Shown here: one piece after another, positions 1 through 7,138 of the stretch
How positions within the stretch are numbered: the first letter of the stretch is position 1
Layout of the letters: each line of letters starts with the position of its first letter
Source: Desulfonatronospira sp.
Lineage (GTDB): Bacteria > Desulfobacterota > Desulfovibrionia > Desulfovibrionales > Desulfonatronovibrionaceae
Assembly: GCA_003563255.1 (NCBI GenBank)
Contig: PWSL01000109.1
Location: forward strand, 1 to 9,004
Reading direction: 5' to 3'
DNA length: 9,004 nucleotides
Notes under the pieces: model-generated
Database searches by the model: none
Told to the model about the DNA's origin: nothing
The model's input: only the letters and a program-made list of their open reading frames with translations
Made by a program: the position numbers and the translations under genes

Positions 1-120
1 ATAACCTGTCTCAATTGGGGACAGGCACTTTTGCTGGTTGACAACCTGCCATACTCCAAAATCTCGGTGGCAAAAGAGCCAGTCCCCGGAGGTCAATAAA
101 TAAGTTTCGCTGTAGTGTTA
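1..120. repeat. Palindromic MITE/REP-like repeat, copy A (left end cut by window)
   Basis: Same element as the copy at 4289-4437, in the same orientation. Its right terminal repeat AAGTTTCGCTGTAGTGTTA lies at 102-120; the matching left terminal repeat is outside the window. A central imperfect hairpin pairs GGGGACAGGCACTTTTGC (17-34) with GCAAAAGAGCCAGTCCCC (70-87), 16 of 18 positions, leaving two A-A mismatches. A competing small hairpin, CCTGTC (5-10) with GACAGG (20-25), overlaps the left arm. The loop (35-69) differs from that of the other copy while the arms are identical. It starts 13 bases past the lgt stop, so on the minus strand it would form the 3' end of the operon transcript and could act as a terminator or RNA stabiliser (inference). 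The class resembles REP elements mobilised by Y1/REP-associated transposases; no transposase is visible here. Confidence 0.8.
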
Positions 121-133
121 TATTAACAAACGG

Positions 134-880
134 TTATTTTTTTGTGCGTAACAGCAAAGACGATCCCACACACAGCAAAACCAGACATACGGCCTGGACA
201 GGGCTGAACACCCATATTATGGACTGATAATCATACCTGAAAAAATCAACCGCAATGGTGGTGACAGCATACAATATCAAAAACAGCCCTGCAAGCTGTC
301 CTTTAGATTTAAAAACGCCCTGCACGGCTAAAAGCAAAATAAAAATCATCAGCGCGGCCAGGGCATGGTAAACCTGCGCCGGATGCAGACTGACAAAAAG
401 CGGTCCCAGAGAATCCGGGTGCGTAAAGGTGACCGCCCAGGGCACATCTCCGGGACGGCCGTATCCGCAGCCTGCAAACAAACAGCCCACCCAACCCACA
501 ATCAGCCCCAGAGCAGTGCCTGGAGCCACGGCATCCAGCCAGGCTGATATGTCCTGCTTTTTCAGGGTAAGGTACAATAACAGGGCTGCTGCACCGGCAA
601 TGCCGCCGCCAATGAGTACCAGTCCGCCGTCCCAGAAGTGCAGCAGCCTGGTAAAAGATCCTTCAAAATCCCGGGGGTAAAGAAGAAAGTAAAACAGCCT
701 GGAGCCTGCCAGACCAGCCAGGAGCACGTAGAAGCCGAATTCCAGGACCAGACCCCGGTCCAGGCCTTTCCTGCCGGCCTCGCGCATAGTCCATGCCATG
801 CCCAGAAGATAAGCGGTCGCCATGAAAAACCCGAAAGCATAAATGCTTAACCCCCCAATTTCAATCAGAATCGGCTTCAT
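134..880 (-). CDS. lgt: Prolipoprotein diacylglyceryl transferase homologue (divergent)
   Basis: Lgt moves a diacylglyceryl group from phosphatidylglycerol to the lipobox cysteine of prolipoproteins, in the inner membrane. The 248-residue protein has about seven hydrophobic segments and the family landmarks GSR at 59-61, WDGG at 83-86, an AGCGYGRP core at 136-143, HPAQVY at 166-171 and GLFLILY at 198-204. Family length is about 250-290. Aligned by eye to E. coli Lgt from memory, several key positions differ: H103 equivalent is I90, R143 is W130, R239 is T208, and the Glu after HPxQxY is H172. The Cys-rich core (GCxxAGCxYG) occurs in other bacterial Lgts, but I expect an Arg where W130 stands. 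The start MKPILIEIGG fits the family N-terminus. The gene overlaps lspA by 20 bases, suggesting translational coupling. Family assignment is secure; activity is uncertain. Confidence 0.9.
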   Translation of the reverse strand: MKPILIEIGGLSIYAFGFFMATAYLLGMAWTMREAGRKGLDRGLVLEFGFYVLLAGLAGSRLFYFLLYPRDFEGSFTRLLHFWDGGLVLIGGGIAGAAALLLYLTLKKQDISAWLDAVAPGTALGLIVGWVGCLFAGCGYGRPGDVPWAVTFTHPDSLGPLFVSLHPAQVYHALAALMIFILLLAVQGVFKSKGQLAGLFLILYAVTTIAVDFFRYDYQSIIWVFSPVQAVCLVLLCVGSSLLLRTKK

Positions 881-1358
881 GACGCTTTTTCTTATAAAAG
901 GCCACTATCAGCAAGACGGCCCCAACAGATATTGCAATATCCGCCACGTTAAAAGCGGGCCAGTGATGGCTGCCCAGGTGAAAATCCAGAAAATCAATGA
1001 CCATACCCAGCCGGATGCGGTCTATCATGTTGCCCAAAGCCCCGCCCAGAATCAGGCCCAAGGCGGTAAAGAGGTAATAGTCCTCGCGCTGCACCGTACG
1101 CAGCAGGTGAATTACCAGCACTACTGCCAGGCCGGTGGCTCCAAGAAAAAAGTAGGTCCGCAGGTTGCCTTCCAGGTCCGCAAGAAATCCGAAGGCTGCA
1201 CCCTTGTTCAGAACAAATACCAGGTTGAACAGTCCGGGAATCACCGTCCTGGTCTCACCCAGAGCCAGATTGCTCTCTATCCATATCTTGGTGACCTGAT
1301 CCAGCACCAGGATCACTGCAGACAAAATTATCACCAGTTTATATCTGTAAGGCACCAT
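861..1358 (-). CDS. lspA: Lipoprotein signal peptidase (signal peptidase II)
   Basis: This inner-membrane aspartyl protease cleaves the signal peptide from diacylglycerated prolipoproteins, the step after Lgt. The 165-residue product matches the usual 160-170 length and has four hydrophobic segments. Family motifs are all present: LDQVTK with D20, NKGAAFG at 51-57, GGALGNMIDR at 105-114 with D113, and FNVAD at 136-140 with D140. D113 and D140 are the expected catalytic pair. The start is the ATG at 1358-1356, behind a strong AGGAGG (1367-1362). That site is only three bases from the ATG, so the adjacent GTG (codon 2) is an equally good candidate. A longer reading frame to 1454 would overlap ileS and lacks a ribosome site. 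The gene lies 59 bases after ileS and overlaps lgt. Confidence 0.95.
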   Translation of the reverse strand: MVPYRYKLVIILSAVILVLDQVTKIWIESNLALGETRTVIPGLFNLVFVLNKGAAFGFLADLEGNLRTYFFLGATGLAVVLVIHLLRTVQREDYYLFTALGLILGGALGNMIDRIRLGMVIDFLDFHLGSHHWPAFNVADIAISVGAVLLIVAFYKKKRHEADSD

Positions 1359-1417
1359 TTTCCTCCTGTCTGTGAAACCCTTAAGGCCGTAAAGGTTCAG
1401 CGCCGGTCGGCGCGCAA

Positions 1418-4231
1418 TCACCCACCGTCCACCACCCGGCTGCACCTGGAGCACACTGCATCCGCATCCGCATCAGGGGCCAGGTCTTCGCTGTAGACCC
1501 AGCAACGGGGGCACTTGTTTCCAGGCGCCCTGCGGACCTCGATGTGCAGGCCATGTTCTTCCCGGCTGGCAAAGCTGTCCTGCCCGGCCTCTTCCAGGGG
1601 CCTGATCTGGGCCTTGGACACGATAAACACATCCCTTAAATGATCCTGCACCTGGGCAAGCCTTGAGAGCTTGTCTTCCTCCAGATAGAGTATCACGTGA
1701 CTGTCCAGGGAATGTCCGAGTTCCTTGGATTGCCTGAAAGGCTCTATGGCCTTGGTCACTTCCTGGCGAATGCGCCCCACCATGTCCCAGAGTTCTTTTT
1801 CGTCCTCCTCCAGCCGGCCTACACCGTCAAGATCCGGCCTCCAGCCGAAGACTGTATCCGAGTCGCTCTTCAGCTTTTCCGGCAGGTGGCCGTAAATTTC
1901 TTCAGCTGTAAAGCTGAGGATGGGAGCCATATTTTTCAAGAGCACCTGCAGTACATGATACAGCGCACTCTGGGCCGATCTTCGCTCCCGGCTTCCGGGT
2001 GCCGATACATACAAGCGGTCCTTGATGATATCCAGGTAAAAGGATGACAGTTCCAGCACGCACAGGTTATGCAGGTTGTGGTAGACCTTGTGAAACTCGA
2101 AGCGCTCAAACGCCCTGTGCATGGCCCTGTTCTTCTCCATGACCAGGTGCAGGGCGTAGCGATCCAGTGGATGCATAGCTGACGACTCCACAAGATCCTC
2201 TACAGGATCAAAGTCATAAAGGTTGCCCACCACGAAGCGGCAGGTATTCCTGATACGGCGGTAGGCGTCCACCAGCCTGGTCAAAATCTCCTGGGAAATG
2301 CGCACGTCTTCCTGGTAGTCCACCGCAGAGACCCAGATGCGCAGGATCTCGGCCCCGTACTTGTCGATAATCTCCTGGGGGGCGATAACATTGCCAATGG
2401 ACTTGGACATTTTACGCCCCTCGCCATCCACTACATAGCCATGGGTCAGCACGGTTTTATATGGAGGTCTGTCCCTGGTACCCACCGAGGCCAGCAGGGA
2501 ACTGTGAAACCATCCCCGGTGCTGATCAGTACCCTCCAGGTACATATCCGCTGGAAAGGAGCATTCCGGGCGCTTTTCCAGCACTGCGGCAAAGCTGGTA
2601 CCCGAGTCGAACCACACGTCCAGGATATCGTCCTCTTTCCGCCAATCCTGTGAGGCACACTCAGGACAGGTCAACCCCTTGGGCACCACGTCCTCTACGT
2701 CAGCCTCGAACCAGTAGTCACAACCCCGCTCATGTTTTTCAAAGCGCTCCACAATGGAAAAGAACCACTCCGGATCGGTATAGGCGTGGTCGCACTTGCT
2801 GCAGAGCAGGGCCACGATGGGCACCCCCCAGTTTCTCTGCCTGGAGATGCACCAGTCAGGGCGGTTTTCTATCATGGAATATATGCGCTCCCGCCCCCAG
2901 GCCGGGATCCACTGCACCTCTTCCTGGATGGCCTCCAGGGACCTTTGCCGCAGGGAGTTTTCCTCCATGGTGATGAACCACTGGGTGGTGGCCCTGAAAA
3001 TTACCGGCTGCTTGCAGCGCCAGCAGTGGGGGTAGGAATGTGTCTGCTTTTTCCCGGCCGGCAAAAGACCGAGTTTTTCCAGCTTTGAAATCACCAGGGG
3101 GTTGGCCTCGTGTACGTTCTTGCCTTCCAGGAAGGGGACCGAAGCATCAAAACAACCATGATCGTCCAGAGGGGACAATACCTCCAGGCCGTATTTGAGC
3201 CCGGTGTCGTAGTCCTCGCGCCCGTGGCCCGGGGCCGTGTGCACCAGGCCTGTCCCGCTGTCCAGGCTGACGTAGCCGGCCAGGACTATGGGAGAGGGTC
3301 GCTCCAGAAACGGGTGTGTCGCCTGCAGATTCTCCAGGGAACTTCCCAGAGTCCGGCCGTGCTCGGTATAATCCTGCCACCCCAGGACACCTGCCACGCT
3401 CTCGACCAGTTCGCAGGCCAGAAGGTAAAAGCCTCCCTGGGCCTGCACAAGCGTGTATTCCAGGTCAGGATGCACGGCAATGGCCATGTTCCCGGGAATG
3501 GTCCAGGGGGTAGTGGTCCAGATGAGGGCGTATGTCTTTTCCGGATCCGCCCCGGTAAAAATCTTCAGCAGGTCTTTATCTTTTACCGGGAAGGCCGCGT
3601 AAATGGAAGGGGAGGTATGCTGGTCATATTCCACCTCAGCCTCGGCCAGGGCGGTGCGACAGTCAATGCACCAGTAAATTGGCTTTTTACCCCGTATAAC
3701 CTGCCCTTTCTGGATAAATCTTCCCAGTTCCCGGGCTGTGGCGGCCTCATACTGAGGATGCATGGTCTGGTAAGGAGCATCCCAGACCCCCAATACTCCC
3801 AGGCGTTTGAATTCCTTGCGCTGTATACCCAAATACTTTGCTGCGTATTCCCGGCACAGCCTGCGCACGGTCAGGGGCGGCACCTCCTTGCCCTTGGCCC
3901 TCAACTGCTGGTCAACCTTATGTTCTATGGGCAGGCCGTGGCAGTCCCAGCCCGGGACGTATTCTGCCCGGAACCCGTGAAAATTTTTGGATTTAACAAT
4001 GATATCCTTGAGGACCTTGTTCATGGCCGTGCCTATGTGAATGTTGCCGTTGGCGTATGGAGGCCCGTCGTGCAGGACGTAACGGGGGCAGTCTCTGCCG
4101 GCCTGGATCATTCTGGTGTAAGCATCCGTCTCTTCCCAGAATTTGAGGGTCCCGGGCTCATTCCGGGTCAGGTTGGCCCGCATGGGAAAAGTGGTCTGAG
4201 GAAGGTTCAGGGTTTTTTTGTAATTGGTCAT
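1418..4231 (-). CDS. ileS: Isoleucyl-tRNA synthetase (class I, bacterial zinc-finger type)
   Basis: Cytoplasmic enzyme that charges tRNA-Ile with isoleucine and edits misactivated valine. The 937 residues match E. coli IleRS (938). The HIGH signature is HIGT at 65-68, a variant I recall from other IleRS proteins, inside [16 protein letters not shown]. The CP1 editing insertion follows, with [10 protein letters not shown] and [17 protein letters not shown]. The Rossmann half resumes with [12 protein letters not shown] and carries GRKMSKS, with KMSKS at 607-611. An anticodon-binding domain follows. The C-terminus has a CxxC...CxxC zinc knuckle at C907, C910, C927 and C930. No frameshift is seen. 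The ATG is preceded only by a weak AAAAAGG about seven bases upstream. It heads an operon with lspA and lgt. I saw no T-box leader in the short upstream region. Confidence 0.97.
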   Translation of the reverse strand: MTNYKKTLNLPQTTFPMRANLTRNEPGTLKFWEETDAYTRMIQAGRDCPRYVLHDGPPYANGNIHIGTAMNKVLKDIIVKSKNFHGFRAEYVPGWDCHGLPIEHKVDQQLRAKGKEVPPLTVRRLCREYAAKYLGIQRKEFKRLGVLGVWDAPYQTMHPQYEAATARELGRFIQKGQVIRGKKPIYWCIDCRTALAEAEVEYDQHTSPSIYAAFPVKDKDLLKIFTGADPEKTYALIWTTTPWTIPGNMAIAVHPDLEYTLVQAQGGFYLLACELVESVAGVLGWQDYTEHGRTLGSSLENLQATHPFLERPSPIVLAGYVSLDSGTGLVHTAPGHGREDYDTGLKYGLEVLSPLDDHGCFDASVPFLEGKNVHEANPLVISKLEKLGLLPAGKKQTHSYPHCWRCKQPVIFRATTQWFITMEENSLRQRSLEAIQEEVQWIPAWGRERIYSMIENRPDWCISRQRNWGVPIVALLCSKCDHAYTDPEWFFSIVERFEKHERGCDYWFEADVEDVVPKGLTCPECASQDWRKEDDILDVWFDSGTSFAAVLEKRPECSFPADMYLEGTDQHRGWFHSSLLASVGTRDRPPYKTVLTHGYVVDGEGRKMSKSIGNVIAPQEIIDKYGAEILRIWVSAVDYQEDVRISQEILTRLVDAYRRIRNTCRFVVGNLYDFDPVEDLVESSAMHPLDRYALHLVMEKNRAMHRAFERFEFHKVYHNLHNLCVLELSSFYLDIIKDRLYVSAPGSRERRSAQSALYHVLQVLLKNMAPILSFTAEEIYGHLPEKLKSDSDTVFGWRPDLDGVGRLEEDEKELWDMVGRIRQEVTKAIEPFRQSKELGHSLDSHVILYLEEDKLSRLAQVQDHLRDVFIVSKAQIRPLEEAGQDSFASREEHGLHIEVRRAPGNKCPRCWVYSEDLAPDADADAVCSRCSRVVDGG

Positions 4232-4245
4232 GGGTTTGCCTTTTT

Positions 4246-4274
4246 ATAATAATTGCGTCCAGGTATCCGATAAA
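4246..4274 (-). promoter_or_regulatory. Possible sigma70-like promoter for ileS-lspA-lgt
   Basis: On the minus strand, TTTATC (4274-4269) and TATTAT (4251-4246) are separated by 17 bases and lie just upstream of the ileS start. The -35 match is poor, and the implied leader is only about a dozen bases. Only 57 bases separate the ileS start codon from the repeat at 4289, so any nearer promoter must lie here or inside the repeat. Low-confidence inference. Confidence 0.22.
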
Positions 4275-4288
4275 CTATGCTTTGGGAT

Positions 4289-4437
4289 TAGCACTACAGC
4301 GAAACTTCAAAAATTTATAACCTGTCTCAATTGGGGACAGGCACTTTTGCTGTTTGAAAACTTGCAATTGAACAAAAAATCAGGCGGCAAAAGAGCCAGT
4401 CCCCGGAGGTCAATATATAAGTTTCGCTGTAGTGTTA
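4289..4437. repeat. Palindromic MITE/REP-like repeat, copy B (complete)
   Basis: A 149-base element with 19-base terminal inverted repeats, 18 of 19 identical: TAGCACTACAGCGAAACTT at 4289-4307 against the complement of 4419-4437. The inner hairpin pairs GGGGACAGGCACTTTTGC (4333-4350) with GCAAAAGAGCCAGTCCCC (4387-4404), with the same two A-A mismatches as copy A. The competing CCTGTC/GACAGG hairpin is present too (4321-4326, 4336-4341). The loop is unlike that of copy A in sequence and one base longer. No coding frame of note and no clear target duplication was found. It lies 57 bases upstream of the ileS start, in the divergent region shared with the iron-sulfur gene, so it may influence transcription there. 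Its family is inferred from structure only. Confidence 0.85.
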
Positions 4438-4455
4438 GGGCTTAGCACAAATTTC

Positions 4456-4473
4456 GAAACAACATGTTGTTTC
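4456..4473. promoter_or_regulatory. Perfect 18-bp palindrome, possible operator
   Basis: GAAACAACATGTTGTTTC equals its own reverse complement and has no spacer, which suits a homodimeric DNA-binding protein better than an RNA hairpin. It lies between divergent genes, about 225 bases from ileS and 310 from the iron-sulfur gene, immediately beyond repeat copy B. I do not recognise a specific regulator. Confidence 0.4.
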
Positions 4474-4499
4474 ATTTTTAAAGAAAGCCAGGAGGTTTT

Positions 4500-4586
4500 G
4501 CCCACGGAACACACGGAAGGGCACGGAAGTTTTTAAAGCGTTGCGAAGCAACGCATATTCCGTGAAATTCCGTGTATTCCGTGGGC
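4500..4586. repeat. Cruciform-forming inverted repeat made of CACGGAA boxes
   Basis: The left arm (4501-4528) carries CACGGAA at 4503, 4512 and 4522. The right arm (4558-4585) carries the complement TTCCGTG at 4558, 4568 and 4577. The spacings 9,10 and 10,9 mirror each other. The arms match at 24 of 28 positions, and G4500/C4586 adds one more pair. Nested inside is a perfect 7-bp hairpin, GCGTTGC (4538-4544) with GCAACGC (4548-4554), around a GAA loop. The result is a two-tier stem with a helical-turn period. There is no T-tract beside it, so a classical terminator is unlikely. It resembles dispersed intergenic repeats seen in environmental bacterial genomes; the family and any mobiliser are unknown. 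Confidence 0.75.
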
Positions 4587-4670
4587 CTGGTGACTCACTA
4601 AAGATAAATAAATATTAATATTGTCTCATTACCAGCATGAAGTCAAGATTTTATCCGGCTCAAATGAGCC

Positions 4671-4698
4671 TGAAACACCACAAAACATAGCTTATTAT
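4671..4698 (+). promoter_or_regulatory. Weak promoter candidate for the iron-sulfur gene
   Basis: TGAAAC (4671-4676) and TATTAT (4693-4698) are 16 bases apart on the plus strand, about 85 bases before the start codon. A small inverted repeat, GGCTCA/TGAGCC (4657-4670), abuts it. The rest of 4587-4784 is AT-rich (notably 4603-4622) and shows no gene or further repeat. The assignment rests on base composition and spacing alone. Confidence 0.2.
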
Positions 4699-4784
4699 AT
4701 CCTGAATGCCTGATTAGCCATGCACCAGGCAACCCCATAATCCAAAACCTGATACTCAAATACTGCTGGCAACTGAAATACAAT

Positions 4785-5927
4785 ATGCAACCCTACACTG
4801 ATATAAAACAGCCCGCCTGCATTCTTTGCGGCAGGGGTCTGGAGGTCTGTCCCCTGTTCAGGATCACCTGCCGCGAAGACATGAGTCCCCGGGGCAAGGC
4901 CTTTCTCCTGGCAAACATCGGCATGCAGGGCATAAGCTCCAGGGAGGCCTCGAACCTTGCAGGACTTTGCACCGGGTGCGGCAGGTGCGCTGATGTCTGC
5001 CCTCAGAACATGGACCTTCCAGGCCTCATCGCACGGCTCAGGTTCGGGCATCCCCAGTGGAAAAGCTGGTTGTTCTCCAGGATATTGACAGGGGGTTCTT
5101 TTTATCTTCCTCTGCTTGCCCAGGGAGGTCGTCTTTTTCCTGAATCATCCGTGGGCAGGTCATTAGCAGTCCCCCGGGGTAATGCAGGCTCTCTATTCAG
5201 GGTCCAGCCTCCCAGGCAGCACTCTGGCAGGGCGGTCATCTTTCCCGGGTGTTTGGGACGCTTTGTACGCCGGGATCTGGAAAAAAAAGCCGCAAGCTTA
5301 CTGACATCTGCCGGCCTTGATGTTCTGCCCGTCCCGGACTGGAAATGCTGCGGATTTCCTCTGGGACAGGCTGGTTATCTGCAGGAGCAGCAGTCATCCA
5401 TGCAGTCCAACCTGAAAACCTGGGAGGAGCTGGGCAGGCCGCAGGTCTATGTGTTCTGCGCCACCTGCCGGGCCGGGCTCACTTCATCGCATGCTGCTCA
5501 AGGGCTGCCTCAGGAGATCCAGCATCTTGCCGCAAATACTTTTTTGCTGTCCCGGGTATTGCCTGATTCAAGGATTGAGTTCCTGCCTCAGGAACCGCCA
5601 CAGGAGCTTGTCTGGCACGAACCCTGCCACGGGACAAAAGACACAGCCCCGGCACTGCAAAACCTGCTGTTGAAAGCGGGGTTGAACCTAAAAGTTGCTT
5701 CGGAACAGTGCTGCGGTCTTGGTGGGTCCTTTCGCCTGCAGGCTCCGGATTTGAGCCTCAAACTTGCCCGGGAACTCTGGCAAAATATCTTGCCTGAAGG
5801 CCCTGGCCTTTGCCTCACTGAATGCGCAGGCTGCATGATCCAGCTGGCTTCGACAAGTCCACCCGGGACAACTGCGGTGCACTGGCTGGAGCTTTTTCAG
5901 GACGAAGATACAGAACATTTGACTTAA
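4785..5927 (+). CDS. GlcF/LutA/HdrD-like (Fe-S)-binding oxidoreductase subunit
   Basis: This 380-residue cytoplasmic protein resembles the iron-sulfur partner of FAD-linked lactate or glycolate dehydrogenases, which passes electrons from flavin to a membrane acceptor. The N-terminus has two ferredoxin-like motifs. The first, CILCGRGLEVCP (12-23), has glycine 18 where the third ligand is expected. The second, CTGCGRCADVCP (62-73), is complete. Two CCG domains follow: C156, CCG at 188-190 and CATC at 225-228; then PCH at 280-282, CCGLGG at 309-314 and CAGC at 347-350. These resemble heterodisulfide reductase modules. A further cysteine, C29, might substitute for the lost ligand. No good ribosome site precedes the ATG, and no upstream in-frame ATG, GTG or TTG was found. 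The FAD subunit usually encoded next to such proteins is absent on both sides here, so the partner and substrate are unknown. The family is clear but the substrate is not. Confidence 0.88.
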   Translation: MQPYTDIKQPACILCGRGLEVCPLFRITCREDMSPRGKAFLLANIGMQGISSREASNLAGLCTGCGRCADVCPQNMDLPGLIARLRFGHPQWKSWLFSRILTGGSFYLPLLAQGGRLFPESSVGRSLAVPRGNAGSLFRVQPPRQHSGRAVIFPGCLGRFVRRDLEKKAASLLTSAGLDVLPVPDWKCCGFPLGQAGYLQEQQSSMQSNLKTWEELGRPQVYVFCATCRAGLTSSHAAQGLPQEIQHLAANTFLLSRVLPDSRIEFLPQEPPQELVWHEPCHGTKDTAPALQNLLLKAGLNLKVASEQCCGLGGSFRLQAPDLSLKLARELWQNILPEGPGLCLTECAGCMIQLASTSPPGTTAVHWLELFQDEDTEHLT

Positions 5928-5955
5928 GCCCGGGGAGTTTATATTAAGGAGTAAG

Positions 5956-6250
5956 GCATCTATTCACCAAATATTTTTGGCTCTCGCCCGCTCGAAGACT
6001 CGCTTGAGTCACAGAGATCGCGGAGAAGAGAGGTCAGTTTTTCATTCCTGCGGGTTGCAGTAATGAAAAAAGGCTCCCGCCCCAGGCGGGGAGCTTATGA
6101 TTCATAGCCCCCAACTCGGGGGATATGAATATTATATCTCTTCCTCGTGCCTTGCTCTGCGGCTCTAGGGCCGCTTCGGCCCGGGCGTGAGATATTCTCT
6201 TCTTTACGTGACCAGTGAATATTTTGGTAAAATATGTGGTGAATAGTTAC
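5956..6250. mobile_element. 295-bp MITE with 8-bp target-site duplication (IS66-like ends)
   Basis: Left terminal repeat 5956-5977 begins GCATCTATTCACC. The right one, 6229-6250 read inward, begins GTAACTATTCACC. They match at 19 of 22 positions. Directly outside lie identical 8-mers GGAGTAAG at 5948-5955 and 6251-6258, a convincing target duplication. There is no coding region, so the element is non-autonomous. IS66-family elements are known for 8-bp duplications and ends starting GTAA; only the right end keeps that, so the assignment is tentative. The interior is full of hairpins: 5981-5990 with 6182-6191 (9 of 10), 5997-6010, 6073-6094, 6100-6130, 6168-6182 and 6219-6235. It fills most of the 404-base gene-free stretch between the iron-sulfur gene and coaX. 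Confidence 0.75.
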
Positions 6251-6253
6251 GGA

Positions 6254-6318
6254 GTAAGTTTAACTTCAAGCCCCTGAATCCGTGCAGTTTTTTGTAATTG
6301 ATTCAGGTTTCAACTTAC
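6254..6318 (+). promoter_or_regulatory. Nested inverted repeat in the coaX leader
   Basis: GTAAGTT (6254-6260) complements AACTTAC (6312-6318), and inside it CCTGAATC (6273-6280) complements GATTCAGG (6300-6307); all pairs are perfect. The outer 3' arm ends directly before AGGA (6319-6322), the likely ribosome site of coaX. A folded leader could therefore affect coaX-eno translation (inference). The outer 5' arm overlaps the target duplication of the MITE. It matches no riboswitch class I know. Confidence 0.35.
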
Positions 6319-6331
6319 AGGACAACTAATT

Positions 6332-7138
6332 TTGTCAACAGAAATGTGCCTGCTGCTGGACTTGGGCAACTCCAGCATCAAACTGGCCCTGGCCGGCCTG
6401 GACGGACTAAGGCCGTCATTTGAACTGCCCACGGATATCAGAGAGACCCCTGATTCCCTGGGGCTCAAGGTCATGGCATATTTGCAGCAGGAGCAGGTAA
6501 ATCCCGGTAACATCCATGCCTGGCTTGCAGCATCGGTGGTGCCCCGCCTGAACCCGGTCATAAAGAGCACCGCAAAAAAAATCTGCAGTGCAAAGGTGTA
6601 CCAGGTGCCTGGAGATCTGTATCCGGCCATCAAAAACAATTACCAGAATCCTTCCGAACTGGGTGCAGACCGGCTGGTGAGCGCTTTTGCCGCCCGCAGG
6701 ATGTATCCCGACTCCGGGATAATTGTGGTGGATTTCGGTACTGCAACCACTTTTGACTGCATAATAAAAAACGAGTACTGTGGAGGACTAATCAGTCCAG
6801 GCATCTTTTCTTCGGTGCAGGCCCTGAACACCCTGACGGCAAAGCTGTCCTGGTTTTCACTGGAAGAAGCCGACGAATCGCTGGAGATATGCCGCAGTAC
6901 CGTCCAGGGGCTGACCCAGGGTACTGTATTCGGATTTGCCGGCATGACCGACGGCCTGATATCCAGGCTCAAAAAGCTCATGCCCGGGGATACGCTGGTG
7001 GTGGCCACCGGCGGAGGAGCAGGCGTAATAGCCCCGGTTTGCAGTTACTTGGATGAAGTACAGCCATCTCTGCTGTTGCAGGGTCTGCTGTATACAGCAA
7101 TAGACAATATAATTTTAAACCCAAGGAGTAGGCAATGA
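6332..7138 (+). CDS. coaX: Type III pantothenate kinase
   Basis: CoaX phosphorylates pantothenate, the first committed step of coenzyme A synthesis, in the cytoplasm; type III enzymes need a monovalent cation and resist CoA feedback. The 268-residue protein has the ASKHA-fold signatures: DLGNSS at 10-15 (phosphate-binding loop with D10), GADR at 111-114 with the presumed general base D113, DFGTATT at 134-140, GGLISPG at 151-157, and a C-terminal TGGGAG. Length fits the family (255-275). The start taken is TTG at 6332, because AGGA (6319-6322) lies nine bases before it. The ATG at 6344 gives a more typical N-terminus (MCLLLDLGN) but would be 21 bases from that site. The stop overlaps the eno start by four bases, so the two genes are probably coupled. 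Confidence 0.95.
   Translation: MSTEMCLLLDLGNSSIKLALAGLDGLRPSFELPTDIRETPDSLGLKVMAYLQQEQVNPGNIHAWLAASVVPRLNPVIKSTAKKICSAKVYQVPGDLYPAIKNNYQNPSELGADRLVSAFAARRMYPDSGIIVVDFGTATTFDCIIKNEYCGGLISPGIFSSVQALNTLTAKLSWFSLEEADESLEICRSTVQGLTQGTVFGFAGMTDGLISRLKKLMPGDTLVVATGGGAGVIAPVCSYLDEVQPSLLLQGLLYTAIDNIILNPRSRQ

Noticed and set aside
843..1496. 217-codon plus-strand open frame
   Set aside because: Antisense to lspA and the ends of lgt and ileS; low-complexity Gln/His/Lys composition and no recognisable domain.
3110..4249. Long 379-codon open frame on the plus strand
   Set aside because: Fully antisense to ileS, whose motifs are unambiguous; the translation shows no family motif and the frame arises from GC-rich codon structure.
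4232..4437. T-box leader for ileS
   Set aside because: Only 57 bases lie between ileS and a dispersed repeat; no T-box consensus or specifier stem was found.
1..4437. Composite transposon carrying ileS-lspA-lgt
   Set aside because: The flanking repeats are in direct orientation, non-coding and small, and the cargo is essential core genes; independent repeat insertions are simpler.
4674..4784. Open frame continuing upstream of the iron-sulfur gene, possible lost N-terminal fusion
   Set aside because: Only 37 codons to an upstream TGA at 4671-4673, no ATG/GTG/TTG start, and no flavoprotein-like residues.
5956..6250. CRISPR-like or riboswitch-like array
   Set aside because: The hairpins are different in sequence and irregularly spaced; terminal repeats and target duplication explain the element as a MITE.
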